The notes beneath the pieces are model-generated. The model ran no database searches. It saw nothing but the letters and a program-made list of their open reading frames with translations, and was not told where the DNA came from. Positions 32,047 to 41,386 of a stretch of 47,197 nt of DNA are shown here, piece by piece. A program made the translations under genes and the position numbers. This DNA comes from Clostridia bacterium (GTDB lineage: Bacteria; Bacillota; Clostridia; Christensenellales; CAG-314): assembly GCA_900769665.1 (NCBI GenBank), contig CAAGHL010000043.1, positions 1 to 47,197 on the forward strand, written 5' to 3'. The stretch's first letter is position 1. Each line of letters begins with the position of its first letter.

Positions 32047-32691
32047 TTAGGCAACAAACGTAAAGGTAAATGCCGCTTGCACGCCCGACGTCGTAACGTA
32101 GTTGACAACCATTTGTTGCAAATTGCCGCTAGCCGCCGCCACGTCGTAAGCAAAGGTAACTTCCACCGTCATATCCTTGCCGTCGAAGTCGGACACGCCG
32201 ACAAACTTGCCGACATCCTTTACCGAAGCCGTCATTTTGTTTGTGCTGATCTTGACGTCGGACAGACACTCGGCGGAGAAGTTGAAACCGCTTGCGTCCA
32301 CCGCCACCACGGGCAGTTCGGACACGTCCAAACCTTGCGAAGCGTTGACCACTTTGCCGTCCACCACGTCGAAACTACCGATAGTTTCCTTAATTTGCTT
32401 GCTCGGCACTACAATGTTGCCGTTGTCGTTCTGCTCGAAGGTTGCCAAACGTTGCAATTTGACCGCAACGGAAATCTTGTCCTCGCCCTTTGTGACAAGG
32501 AAAGTGTCGGACAGTTTTACGCCGCCTTCCGTGGTGTCAACGACGAGTTTTGTTTGCTTGTAGTCGTTTTTGAGCATGTTGCCTATACCGTCCAAGCCGA
32601 CAACGCCGTTAGAGGGGATGTCGCATGCGCACACGGCAAATACTACCGCAACGAGGCACAATGCCGTCAAAAAATATTTGAGAGATTTCAT
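32047..32691 (-). CDS. Small lipoprotein coupled to the surface nuclease
   Basis: This 214-aa protein has a signal peptide and lipobox VCAC with anchor C23. The mature part is beta-rich, with no motif I recognise (GGVKLSDTFLVTKGEDKISV near the middle). Its ATG overlaps the nuclease stop as ATGA, so the two are made together. It could be an immunity, chaperone or tethering partner of the nuclease; there is no direct evidence for any of these. Confidence 0.75.
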   Translation of the reverse strand: MKSLKYFLTALCLVAVVFAVCACDIPSNGVVGLDGIGNMLKNDYKQTKLVVDTTEGGVKLSDTFLVTKGEDKISVAVKLQRLATFEQNDNGNIVVPSKQIKETIGSFDVVDGKVVNASQGLDVSELPVVAVDASGFNFSAECLSDVKISTNKMTASVKDVGKFVGVSDFDGKDMTVEVTFAYDVAAASGNLQQMVVNYVTTSGVQAAFTFTFVA

Positions 32692-35237
32692 CTGACGCCT
32701 CCGATTTTTCTAAACACAAACAGCACCGCGGCAAAGCCTGCAAAGTTAAACACGATACGCAGTACGCTGTCCACAACGTCGGTGTGTGCGGTGTTGCGTG
32801 CCGTTGCCCAAGCGTTGTACTCGGCAATGTAGTCGTTTAGCAATTGTATACTGCCCTCGTATTGAGTGCGCTCCTCGGCACTCATAGCGTTGTACTGTTT
32901 TGCAAGGGCGCAAATCTTGTCGAAACGTGCCGATTGGTCGGTGATTTCCTCAAGGGCAAGCACGTCCTTTTCAAATTGGCTGTCGCCGATTTTTACCGTT
33001 TCCGTCTTTTGGCACTTACTGCAAGTACGAGTTTTCGTTCCGTCTTCGTTTGTAACCCAATCGCTCCAATCGTGGTTGACTTTTGCTATCGGGCGTTCGT
33101 CGATGTCGCCGCACTTACTGCACTCGCGTGCTTCCACGCCTTCCTCGTCGCAAGTAGGCGCTTTCAATTCGATCCACTCGCCGTAGTTATGTCCCGTTGC
33201 CGCAATTGTTTCCGTACTGATTGTTTGTCCGCACTTGGTGCACTCGGTATGCTTGCTTCCGTCCACGGTGCAAGTAGCTTCGCGGTCGACTATCCATGCA
33301 CCCTCGACGTGGTCGCAAGGCGTAACCGTTCCGCCGCCGCTACCATAAGTCACGGTGATTTCGTCGATGTACACCGCACCGCTACCCACGTAGCACACGG
33401 CAAAGTACTTGTCGCCGGTGGTAATTGTCCAACTGATGCCGTCGTCGGTGACCGTTTGCTCGTTGTATGTTGTACCCGAAGAAGGCACGCCCGACACTTG
33501 CGCATAGGGCGTCGATTGAGTAAGAATCGTCCACTTGGGCACTGCGCTTTGGTTTGTGGAGTGACCCTTGACGGTGATTGTCTTTGCTCCGTCGGGCAAG
33601 GGAGTCTTGTTGTAAAGATAGCGGTATTCCTTACTGCTGTTGAACTGAATTGCAGTGTTATTGCTCGAGTAGATGTACGCCTCGCCGCTTACGCCGTCGG
33701 CTTGCCAAGTGTACCAACCGTAGGAACTGCCGCTTGTAGCGAAGTTTGCACGCGAAATAGTAATACTACTGCCGCCTGCGGGGTTTGCGTTGACGGTTAT
33801 GCCCTCGACGGCTTTGCTTTGCACACCGCGATACACGCACACCACGCTTGTAGTACCTTGCGACAGCGTTTCAAGTCCGGTTACGCCGTCCAACCAATTA
33901 CACAAATCGGTAGGTACATCATCTGTGCTTCCGTCGTCGTAAATAACGCTTACCATAAGTCCCGACGGATTAAACTTGTCGCCTTCGGTGTACGCCTTTT
34001 TGACGGGATTACCGTTTACCGTTACATAACTGACTTCTTTTGCCTTGGTTACGGTAACCGTCGCCGTAGCTTTGACGGATGCGTCCACTGCGCTTGTTGC
34101 CGTGATTGTGGTTGTACCTACGCCGACAGCGGTAATTTTGCCGCCGTCAACCGTTGCAACGTCCTTGTTTGCCGTCGTCCAAGTGACGCGCTTGCTTGCG
34201 TTGGCAGGGGTTGTGGAAACGGTAATGGTTTCGGACAAACCTTGCTCAAGCGTAATGCTTTGCTTGCTGAGCGTCATTGCCGTAGGCGAAACGGTGGACA
34301 AGTTGCCGTAGGGATCGCCCTTGGATTCCGTCAACGATTTGACGGAGTTTGCCAAGCTGTTGGAGTAGCTCGACGAATAGTAACTGCCTGCCTCGCTGTA
34401 AATGTAGTAGGCGTACTCGGGGTGGTCGATGAAGGGGTTGCGGTTGCCTTGGATTGCGGCAACGCAGTTGTTGCGGTAGATTTCCTCACGTGTAGGCGGC
34501 TCTTCGAGGTGCCACTTGTACAGCGTGTCGAAATCGCCGATGGTTTTGTTGCTACCGCTACCATCCACAAAAGTAAGGTTGTAGTCGTTGCCCCAACGTG
34601 TTTGCACGTACATCAATATACGTGCCGTTGCGCCGCGGTAACCTACGCCCGGGTAGAAGAAACTGCCGCTTTTGTAGCAGAGATTGTCGTATGTCGTGGA
34701 GCCGTCTTGCTTGACGATGTTGCCTGCCGTTTGCGCCACTTCGCCGAAACTGTAACTTCCGCGCGTGCTGTTGAGTTGTTGGTCGCACGGACGAAGGTGA
34801 TGGGCGTCACTGCCGCACTTACTGCTTTTAGGAAATGCCTTGCCGCCGTTTTTCGGCCAAACGTGCTCGCGGTTGGCGCCGTATGCGGAGTAGCTTTTGA
34901 CTACCGTGCCCGTGTAAAACAGCTTCATGCCGCTTTTGCCGTCCAAGTCCACGTCGGAGTCGTCGTAGATGCTCTTCAATCCGTCGTAGGTCGTTTCCTT
35001 TTTGTGGGTGGACGTAATGAGCGAAGCCAATTTGTCGCGGAAGTTGTCGCCGCGCAAATCGGTGTTAAGCCCGTCGTAGTAGTTGCCCGTGTACTCTGCG
35101 TCATACGCTTGGGTGTACTTTGCTTGCGCAACTTCGCCGCCGCCGACAAAGCCGCAAACGGACAACACAAAGGTTACCGCAAGCATGACAACCAACGCCC
35201 AAGACAACAGTCGACCGTTTCTTCTCGTGTTTACCAT
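32688..35237 (-). CDS. Surface-anchored EndA-type endonuclease with Ig and CxxC repeats
   Basis: This 849-aa protein has a signal peptide ending near AQA (37-39). Residues about 45-290 are an endonuclease I (EndA/NucM, beta-beta-alpha metal) domain: NREHVWPK (122-129), AHHLRPCD (145-152) and LNSTRG match the catalytic His, metal and Asn positions. A Big_2 Ig domain (about 315-400) with SITLEQGLSETITVSTTPAN and a Big_3-like domain (about 400-485) follow. A galactose-binding-like sandwich comes next (about 490-645), then three CxxC repeat units (HTECTKCG, ARECSKCG, TRTCSKCQ). A helical segment and a C-terminal membrane helix with FRKIGGVR finish it. It probably degrades extracellular DNA or RNA at the cell surface for nutrition or defence. 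GAGG precedes the ATG. Confidence 0.87.
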   Translation of the reverse strand: MVNTRRNGRLLSWALVVMLAVTFVLSVCGFVGGGEVAQAKYTQAYDAEYTGNYYDGLNTDLRGDNFRDKLASLITSTHKKETTYDGLKSIYDDSDVDLDGKSGMKLFYTGTVVKSYSAYGANREHVWPKNGGKAFPKSSKCGSDAHHLRPCDQQLNSTRGSYSFGEVAQTAGNIVKQDGSTTYDNLCYKSGSFFYPGVGYRGATARILMYVQTRWGNDYNLTFVDGSGSNKTIGDFDTLYKWHLEEPPTREEIYRNNCVAAIQGNRNPFIDHPEYAYYIYSEAGSYYSSSYSNSLANSVKSLTESKGDPYGNLSTVSPTAMTLSKQSITLEQGLSETITVSTTPANASKRVTWTTANKDVATVDGGKITAVGVGTTTITATSAVDASVKATATVTVTKAKEVSYVTVNGNPVKKAYTEGDKFNPSGLMVSVIYDDGSTDDVPTDLCNWLDGVTGLETLSQGTTSVVCVYRGVQSKAVEGITVNANPAGGSSITISRANFATSGSSYGWYTWQADGVSGEAYIYSSNNTAIQFNSSKEYRYLYNKTPLPDGAKTITVKGHSTNQSAVPKWTILTQSTPYAQVSGVPSSGTTYNEQTVTDDGISWTITTGDKYFAVCYVGSGAVYIDEITVTYGSGGGTVTPCDHVEGAWIVDREATCTVDGSKHTECTKCGQTISTETIAATGHNYGEWIELKAPTCDEEGVEARECSKCGDIDERPIAKVNHDWSDWVTNEDGTKTRTCSKCQKTETVKIGDSQFEKDVLALEEITDQSARFDKICALAKQYNAMSAEERTQYEGSIQLLNDYIAEYNAWATARNTAHTDVVDSVLRIVFNFAGFAAVLFVFRKIGGVR

Positions 35238-35438
35238 TTCGTTACCTCGATTAGAGATTTTTTTTGAGTTATATTTTTACATTCGTCCAATGTGTACGGA
35301 AGTTTAGCGGCAAGTACGTCAAGTAGCGCAAAATGTGTCTTGCAAGCAATGGCAATTGCCGACGACAAACAAAAAAATTGCATCGACACTTAACGCACAA
35401 CTGCCTTTACCTCGCTTGGAAACAACATTAGACATTTT

Positions 35439-35467
35439 ATTATACTACCTTTATGCCGATAAGTAAA
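35439..35467 (-). promoter_or_regulatory. Promoter of the nuclease unit
   Basis: On the minus strand TTTACT (35467-35462) and TATAAT (35444-35439) have a 17-bp spacer. The leader would be about 195 nt. Confidence 0.5.
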
Positions 35468-35635
35468 TAGAAACCGACCAAAAACAATCAAAATAGAAAT
35501 CGAAACAGCCGCAATATTTCGCCAAACATCCACACAAAATCCAAACAATCGTCAAAAAACAGAAAAAATTTTTGCAGCATGTTGCACTTTTTCGTAGTAC
35601 GCTATCCGTTGCTATAACACAAAAGCAGTTTTACA

Positions 35636-35665
35636 TCAAAAAAGCCGCTCGTTTGAGCGGCTTTT
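35636..35665 (-). terminator. Terminator of the ABC exporter operon
   Basis: Perfect 11-bp arms AAAAGCCGCTC and GAGCGGCTTTT with a 4-base loop, followed on the minus strand by further T. It lies 37 bp after the stop at 35702. Confidence 0.85.
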
Positions 35666-35701
35666 GCTTTGTAATGGGTTGTTTGTCGGGCGCTTGCACT
35701 A

Positions 35702-37591
35702 CTACTGCACGCCTTCGGCGAGTTGTCGCTTGGTGTACTGCAACATGTACAGTTGGTAGTAACGTCCTTTTTTGTGCAACAATTCGGCATGGGTGCCTTG
35801 TTCGACAATCTCCCCGTGGGAAAGCACGATTATGTTGTCGGCGTGCTGTATGGTACTAAGCCTATGCGCAACGATAAGCATCGTGCCGATGTTCATCATT
35901 TTGTCGAGGCTGTCTTGGATAAGCAACTCCGTTTCCGTATCGATATTTGCCGTTGCTTCGTCCAAAATCATGACTTCCGGACGATGAATGATAGTACGTG
36001 CAAAGCTCAGCAATTGGCGTTGCCCCGCACTGAAATTGTTGCCGCGCTCACGCACTTCCTCATTAAGCCCGTCGGCTAGGCGGTCGATAAACTTGTCGGC
36101 GTTGACGTACTTGCACGCCTCGGTAACCTCCTCGTCGGTAAACTCGTCCCTAAGCACGATGTTACTGCGCACAGTACCTGCAAACAAAAACACGTCCTGC
36201 AACATTTGTCCGAAGTGCTTGCGCAAACTTGCAATCTTGATGTGTTTGATGTTTACGCCGTCCAACAGTATTTCGCCCTGCTGTATGTCGTAGTTGCGGC
36301 ACAGTAGCGACAGTATGGTTGTCTTGCCACTACCCGTTGCGCCGACAAACGCCACCGTATCACGTGCATTGACGTGGAAACTGACGTCCTTTAGCACCCA
36401 CAAATCGGGCTTGTAAGCAAACCAAACGTGGCGGAACTCGATCTCGCCCTTGACCTCTTCCACATCCACAGCGTCGGGTTCGTCCACCACTTGCGGCGCA
36501 ATGTCCATCACTGTAAAAATCTTTTCCGCACTTGCAAGCGCCGACTGCAAACGATGGAATTGCTCTGCAAGACTGATAATGGGGTTGAAAAACTTGTTGA
36601 TGTACATGTAAAACGCCACGATCGTAGCCGCATCCACCACTTGTCCGAGTACCGACACGTTGCCGATGGCGTTTTTACTGCCCAAGTAAAACAGACACAG
36701 TATGGACGAAATGTACAGCATATTGATCATCGGGCGGAATATGCCGAACACCAATATTTGACTGCGCTGGGCACGGTACAGCTTGGCGTTTCGTTGGTCA
36801 AACTCGCCCATTTTGCGGTCTTCGCGGTTGAAAATTTGCGTAATCTTCATCCCGGACAGGTTTTCCGACAAAAATGCGTTCATTGCCGTAGTGCCGTTTT
36901 TTACTTGTCTATATGCTCGACGGCTGAACCGACGGAAAATGACGGTAAACAGCACTATAAATGGCACAAAGCACAGCACCATCAACGTCAGCATGTAGTT
37001 GACGCACAGCATAGCCACAAACACGCCTACAATGACAAAGCAGTTTTTGACGAGGTTGGCAAGCATGCCCGTAAACATCATAGATACCGAAGCCGTATCG
37101 TTGGTAACGCGCGTGACAAGCGTGCCTATTGGCACTTCGGCAAGTTGCGCATGGGACAAACTTTCGATGTGGGCAAATGCGTCCTCTCGCAAGGCGGAAA
37201 TAATGCGTTGTCCCGTCTTTTGCAACACCACCGACTGCACGTATGAACACACCAGCGACACAACAAGTATGCTTGCGTACAACGCTACACGCACAAGCAA
37301 CGCCGACATGGTAAAGTTAGTTTCTATCAGCCGCTCCACGTCGGACAGTATCAACGGCGCAACCACGTCGTAGACGATACTGACAAGCATTGTGCAAAGC
37401 ACAAGCACAAAACTGCCGACGTAGGGTTTGGCATACTTGATCAAGCGGCGGAAGATTTCGCCGTCGGACATGTTGCGGTCAAACTGCATGGACTCCTTCT
37501 TGTCCTTGACCGACCAATACGCCACAAGCAACGCAAGGGTAAACAACCCGACAATGCCGCCGATAATAAACAAAGGAAGATATTGATTCAT
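35702..37591 (-). CDS. ABC exporter subunit with full catalytic Walker B
   Basis: This 629-aa protein has a six-helix type I exporter domain (with an extra N-terminal helix and about 20 charged residues before it) fused to an ATPase domain. Walker A is GATGSGKTT, the Q-loop is in QDVFLFAG, the signature is FSAGQ (not LSGGQ), Walker B is VMILDEATANID with catalytic Glu, and the H-loop is IVAHRLST. It pairs with the next protein, whose start it overlaps (ATGA order 37588-37591), to form a heterodimeric exporter of the BmrCD/LmrCD/TM287-288 kind. Substrate (drug, lipid or peptide) is not predictable. Confidence 0.92.
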   Translation of the reverse strand: MNQYLPLFIIGGIVGLFTLALLVAYWSVKDKKESMQFDRNMSDGEIFRRLIKYAKPYVGSFVLVLCTMLVSIVYDVVAPLILSDVERLIETNFTMSALLVRVALYASILVVSLVCSYVQSVVLQKTGQRIISALREDAFAHIESLSHAQLAEVPIGTLVTRVTNDTASVSMMFTGMLANLVKNCFVIVGVFVAMLCVNYMLTLMVLCFVPFIVLFTVIFRRFSRRAYRQVKNGTTAMNAFLSENLSGMKITQIFNREDRKMGEFDQRNAKLYRAQRSQILVFGIFRPMINMLYISSILCLFYLGSKNAIGNVSVLGQVVDAATIVAFYMYINKFFNPIISLAEQFHRLQSALASAEKIFTVMDIAPQVVDEPDAVDVEEVKGEIEFRHVWFAYKPDLWVLKDVSFHVNARDTVAFVGATGSGKTTILSLLCRNYDIQQGEILLDGVNIKHIKIASLRKHFGQMLQDVFLFAGTVRSNIVLRDEFTDEEVTEACKYVNADKFIDRLADGLNEEVRERGNNFSAGQRQLLSFARTIIHRPEVMILDEATANIDTETELLIQDSLDKMMNIGTMLIVAHRLSTIQHADNIIVLSHGEIVEQGTHAELLHKKGRYYQLYMLQYTKRQLAEGVQ

Positions 37592-39363
37592 GCGTTGTCC
37601 TCCTCTGCGTCAAGCTTTTGCAATTCCACCATCTTGCGATATTCGGCGGAACGAGCCAGTAGCTCCTCGTGCGTGCCTACGTCCAACACCTTGCCGTTGT
37701 CTAGGTACACTATCTTGTCCAAGCCTTGCACCGTTGACACGCGGTGGGCAATCAATATGGTAGTTTTGCCTTTGCGAGTTTGCTTGAGGTTATCAAGTAT
37801 CACACGCTCGGTGTCGGTATCAACTGCGGAAACGGAGTCGTCAAGCACCAATATCGAAGCGTCCTTCATCAATGCGCGCGCAATGGAAATACGTTGCTTT
37901 TGTCCGCCCGACACGGTAACGCCGCGTTCGCCGAGGATGGTATCGTAGCCGTCGACAAACTCCGTGATGTTGTCGTCCACGTCGGACAGCTCCGCCGCAC
38001 GTTTGACAAGCGCCCTGTCGTCGTTGTCCGAAGCGAAGGAAATGTTGTTGGCAATTGTATCGCTAAACAGGAAGTTGTCCTGCGGCACATATGCGCAAAA
38101 CTTACGCAAGCTTGCAATTGTGATGTCGTTGACGTCCCGTCCGTCCACAAACAGCGTGCCGTCCGGCACATTGTAACAGCGAAGCAACAAGTCGGCAACT
38201 GTTGTCTTGCCACTGCCCGTCTTGCCCACGATACCTACACTCTCACCTGCGTTTACGGTGAAGCTGACGTCGGAAAGCGCGTCGTAGTCACCGTCGGGGT
38301 AGCGGAAAGTGAGGTTGCGGAACTCGATTGTGCCTTGTACGCCGTCGACGTCCGTTGCGGTAGGCTTGTCCGCCACTTCGGAGGAAGCGTCCAACATTTC
38401 GCCGATACGCTTGAGCGAAGCACGTCCGCGAGAACCCATCTCGATAAGCTCGGTAACGGACATGACAGGCCAAATGATGGAGGTGAAGTAGCCGATAAAC
38501 TCCATCAGCTCGCCTGCGTCAAACTTGCCCTTGTACACCAAGTAGCCGCCATAGCCAATGATGATGCACACCACCGACTCCACAAACAGCGTGACAAGCG
38601 TATTTAGCAATGCACTGGCTTTGACGAAATCCACGTTGGCTTTTTCGTTGTTTTTGTTGAGGCGCTTGAACGCCGACAGCTCCTTGAACTCCTTGACAAA
38701 CGCCTTGACTACGGCAATGCCCGAGAAGCTTTCCTGCGCAAAGTCGGACAAATCGGAAAAGGCTTTTTGCCGCTCGTCCCACTTGGCTTCCATGTAGTGA
38801 CCGACAACCACGCCCACCGCAAACATCAAGCCTACGGGTATCAGCGACAGCAATGTCAGCCAAACGTCCATCATAAACATCTTGTACAAGCACATACTGC
38901 CAAGCAATATCGCGTCCGCCGCCATAAGCACGCCGCTACCGAAGCAATCTTGCACCGTTTCGATGTCGTTGGTAAACAGCGCCATCAAGTTGCCCACTTT
39001 GTTGCGTTGGTAGTAGCTGACGGACAGATTTTTGGCGTGGTCAAACATACTGCGGCGAAGGTCGCGCTCCACCTTGATTGCCGAACCGAAAAAGCAAATG
39101 CGCCACAAAAACCGCCCTGCAACCATTGCCACCACGACGATAAACATCGGCACGCAAATGTTGGTAAAGACAAAGTCCAACGTGAAGGGCACAACGCCGT
39201 TTGCCGTTGCCACTTCGCCGTTTTTCACCCCGTTGATTACCATGCGGTACAGCTCGGGGATGAGCAAGGAAAAGTAGTCCACCGCAACAAGCGCAACGAT
39301 GCCTAGCAACAGCCACAACCCGTATTTTATGTAATATTTATTGATGTGTTTGCCGAATATCAT
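37588..39363 (-). CDS. ABC exporter subunit with degenerate Walker B
   Basis: This 591-aa protein has the same fold: six helices and an ATPase domain. Walker A is GKTGSGKTT, the signature VSGGQ, the Walker B ILVLDDSVSAVD and the H-loop IAHRVST. Asp replaces the catalytic Glu after Walker B, the hallmark of the non-hydrolysing site in heterodimeric exporters, and the partner gene downstream has Glu. The first gene of the operon, it has no regulator attached. The nearest regulator in view, a GntR protein, belongs to the opposite-strand operon. Confidence 0.92.
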   Translation of the reverse strand: MIFGKHINKYYIKYGLWLLLGIVALVAVDYFSLLIPELYRMVINGVKNGEVATANGVVPFTLDFVFTNICVPMFIVVVAMVAGRFLWRICFFGSAIKVERDLRRSMFDHAKNLSVSYYQRNKVGNLMALFTNDIETVQDCFGSGVLMAADAILLGSMCLYKMFMMDVWLTLLSLIPVGLMFAVGVVVGHYMEAKWDERQKAFSDLSDFAQESFSGIAVVKAFVKEFKELSAFKRLNKNNEKANVDFVKASALLNTLVTLFVESVVCIIIGYGGYLVYKGKFDAGELMEFIGYFTSIIWPVMSVTELIEMGSRGRASLKRIGEMLDASSEVADKPTATDVDGVQGTIEFRNLTFRYPDGDYDALSDVSFTVNAGESVGIVGKTGSGKTTVADLLLRCYNVPDGTLFVDGRDVNDITIASLRKFCAYVPQDNFLFSDTIANNISFASDNDDRALVKRAAELSDVDDNITEFVDGYDTILGERGVTVSGGQKQRISIARALMKDASILVLDDSVSAVDTDTERVILDNLKQTRKGKTTILIAHRVSTVQGLDKIVYLDNGKVLDVGTHEELLARSAEYRKMVELQKLDAEEDNA

Positions 39364-39756
39364 TGTTTGTCAACCTACTTTGCCGATTTTTACCGTTACT
39401 TTGCCGATCTTACTGACCTTTAGCAAGGCTAACACAAGCAAAGCAACACCATTGTTTACAATTATATGTTTGTTTATGGTAACATAAAAAAATATTTATG
39501 GCAAATGTTTTTCGAAGCAACTCGACGTTAAAGTCGGTTTTATTGCAAATTTACACACTATTTATCGATAAAAATGCTTGACAAATACATTCCGCAGGCA
39601 TAAACTGTGTATATGTTAGATACACAGTTGTCAAAATAACGCTGCTGACTTCATTGGGGAAGGGCAACACCGCTTGCAAACAAACATTAAACAACATAAA
39701 AAGAGTTGGCGTACCTACACTTATTGGAAGTTAGACATTACCGAGAGGAAAGCAAT
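39364..39756. other. Divergent promoter region between ABC operons
   Basis: These 393 bp contain the plus-strand promoter and dyad operator at 39578-39629. A promoter for the minus-strand exporter operon should be here but is not clear. No gene is seen. Confidence 0.55.
39578..39629 (+). promoter_or_regulatory. Promoter with GntR-type dyad operator
   Basis: TTGACA (39578-39583) and TAAACT (39601-39606) are spaced by 17 bp. Perfect 10-bp arms AACTGTGTAT (39603-39612) and ATACACAGTT (39620-39629), seven bases apart, cover the -10 box and start site. TGTGTAT-N7-ATACACA is the style of site bound by YtrA-type GntR proteins, and such a gene (41387-41776) ends the operon, so negative self-control is likely. 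Confidence 0.75.
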
Positions 39757-40608
39757 ATGTTACAAGTAACTAATTTGACAAAGAAATACCCCGACTTTAC
39801 GCTGGACAACGTAAGTTTCGACATACCGCAAGGCATGATTGTCGGGTTTATCGGGCAAAACGGCGCAGGCAAAACCACCACGCTAAAGTGCATAATGCGC
39901 ACCGTATGTCCCGACGGCGGCAAAGTCGTGGCTTTCGGCAAAGATATGGCGGAATACGAAAGTCAAAACAAACAGATTATCAGCTTTACCACAGGTGCAT
40001 TCGACTACTATCCTCGCGAAAGCCTTGCAAAAATTGCCAAGGTGTACGCCTCCTTTTACGACGAGTGGAGCCAAGCCGACTTTGACAACTACTGCCGCCG
40101 CTTCAACCTTGTGACGAGCAAAAAGGTGTGCGAGCTGTCGGCAGGCATGAAAGTGAAGTTTGCGCTGTCGCTTGCCATGTCGCACAACGCAAAGTTGTTT
40201 ATTTTCGACGAGCCGACAAGCGGACTTGACCCCATTGCACGCGACGAATTGTTGGACGTGTTCCGCGACATCGTGGACGAAGGGGACAAAAGCATACTGT
40301 TTAGCACGCACATAACAAGCGACCTAGACAAGTGCGCCGACATAATACTGTTTATCCGCGAGGGGCGCATAGTGTTGGAGCAACCCAAAGACGAACTGTT
40401 GGACACGCATGCGCTGATTAAAGGCGGCGAGGATGACCTGACGGACAGCCTAAAAAGCCGAGTGGTATCCTACAAAAGCAATCGTTTCGGCTTTACCGCG
40501 CTTATACTACGCAACAAGTCGTTGCCGTCGGACAACGTGGCTAGCGAAAAGCCCACCCTCGACGACATCATGGTGTACTACAACCACAAGGAGCAAATAC
40601 AATGCTGA
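39757..40608 (+). CDS. ABC transporter ATP-binding protein (ytr-like)
   Basis: The start at 39757 has AGAGGAAAG upstream and gives 283 aa; the frame to 39706 has no site. The ATPase has Walker A GQNGAGKTT (about 35-43), the signature LSAGMK, Walker B LFIFDEPTSGLD and the H-loop FSTHITSDL. The rest resembles the NatA/YtrB family of short ATPases that work with ABC-2 type permeases. The permease gene overlaps its end by 7 bp. By family knowledge, operons with a YtrA regulator respond to cell-wall antibiotics or related stress; the substrate here is unknown. Confidence 0.92.
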   Translation: MLQVTNLTKKYPDFTLDNVSFDIPQGMIVGFIGQNGAGKTTTLKCIMRTVCPDGGKVVAFGKDMAEYESQNKQIISFTTGAFDYYPRESLAKIAKVYASFYDEWSQADFDNYCRRFNLVTSKKVCELSAGMKVKFALSLAMSHNAKLFIFDEPTSGLDPIARDELLDVFRDIVDEGDKSILFSTHITSDLDKCADIILFIREGRIVLEQPKDELLDTHALIKGGEDDLTDSLKSRVVSYKSNRFGFTALILRNKSLPSDNVASEKPTLDDIMVYYNHKEQIQC

Positions 40609-41249
40609 AACTGTTGAAAAAGGAATTGAAACTAAACGTCCCGTTGCCGTTGTATTTGTTTACCCTACTTGCGGCAATGATACTGATACCCAACTACCCT
40701 GCAATTGTAGGTGTAGGCTACACGGTGATGCAAGTATTTGTCTACTTGCAATTTTGCGCCGCCAACAAGTCGTTGCAATTTACGTCGGTGTTGCCCGTCA
40801 AACGCAAGGACATTGTGACAAGCACCACCCTCGTCGTAGTGTTTTTCCAAATGCTTAACGTAGTGCTTTCACTGATACTGCTTGTACCCTACCGCTTTGT
40901 CTATCCGCAAGGCACGATTGTCGGCATCGACGGCAACCTTACATTTATTGCAATTTGCTTGTTGTGCTTTGCCGCATTCGACGCCGCATTTTTGCCCGGA
41001 TACTTCAAGACGGGTTACAAGTACGGCTTCCCACTACTGTGGGGACTTGTTTCCTTTGTGTTGACATACCTTGTGTCCGAAACGTTGATACAAGCAATAC
41101 CTGCCGTCAACAAGGTGTTGGACGGACTGAACCCCGAATACATTTGGGTACGTGCCGTCACGCTTGTAGTTGCCGTCGCAATATACGTTTTTGCCGTGGT
41201 ACTTGCCAACAATGCCGCCGCAAAACGCTTTGAAAAGGTCAATTTGTAA
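40602..41249 (+). CDS. ABC-2 type permease (ytr-like)
   Basis: This 215-aa protein has about six hydrophobic segments (LPLYLFTLLAAMILIPNYPA, MLNVVLSLILLVPYRF and others). A short cytoplasmic motif VLPVKRKDIV is typical of the small ABC-2 permeases that pair with YtrB-like ATPases. It has no extracellular domain of size. Start overlaps the ATPase stop by 7 bp, so the two are coupled. It forms the membrane part of the transporter controlled by the GntR protein downstream. Confidence 0.85.
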   Translation: MLKLLKKELKLNVPLPLYLFTLLAAMILIPNYPAIVGVGYTVMQVFVYLQFCAANKSLQFTSVLPVKRKDIVTSTTLVVVFFQMLNVVLSLILLVPYRFVYPQGTIVGIDGNLTFIAICLLCFAAFDAAFLPGYFKTGYKYGFPLLWGLVSFVLTYLVSETLIQAIPAVNKVLDGLNPEYIWVRAVTLVVAVAIYVFAVVLANNAAAKRFEKVNL

Positions 41250-41281
41250 TGCGGTTTTTTTTGCAAAAATTTATACAAAAA

Positions 41282-41321
41282 TGTAAGCAATTTTAATATA
41301 CGTATGCAAAATTTGCTTACA
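41282..41321. promoter_or_regulatory. Inverted repeat between permease and GntR genes
   Basis: TGTAAGCAATTTT (41282-41294) and AAAATTTGCTTACA (41308-41321) pair with one bulge. The ATACGTATGCAAAA motif spans the loop and right arm. It might be an operator or an mRNA processing hairpin between the transporter and regulator genes; there is no T run. Confidence 0.45.
41298..41311 (+). repeat. Dispersed motif ATACGTATGCAAAA, copy 5
   Basis: Exact 14-mer followed by TTTGCTTAC, inside the inverted repeat upstream of the GntR gene. Confidence 0.6.
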
Positions 41322-41386
41322 CACGGCAAGACGAAACAACAACACAAACACGACAACGACACTACTGCCGACAAGAGGAAAACACA

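Larger units (their letters stand above)
35238..35701. other. Intergenic region with promoter and terminator
   Basis: These 464 bp hold the promoter of the nuclease unit (35439-35467) and the terminator of the ABC exporter operon (35636-35665). No gene or RNA is recognised. Confidence 0.6.

Noticed and set aside
32844..35267. 807-codon plus-strand frame opposite the nuclease gene
   Set aside because: It is the antisense shadow of a gene with clear EndA and Ig motifs; the translation is Cys/His/Val-rich without domains. The same applies to other long antisense frames over tkt, EF-G-like and the Ig lipoprotein genes.
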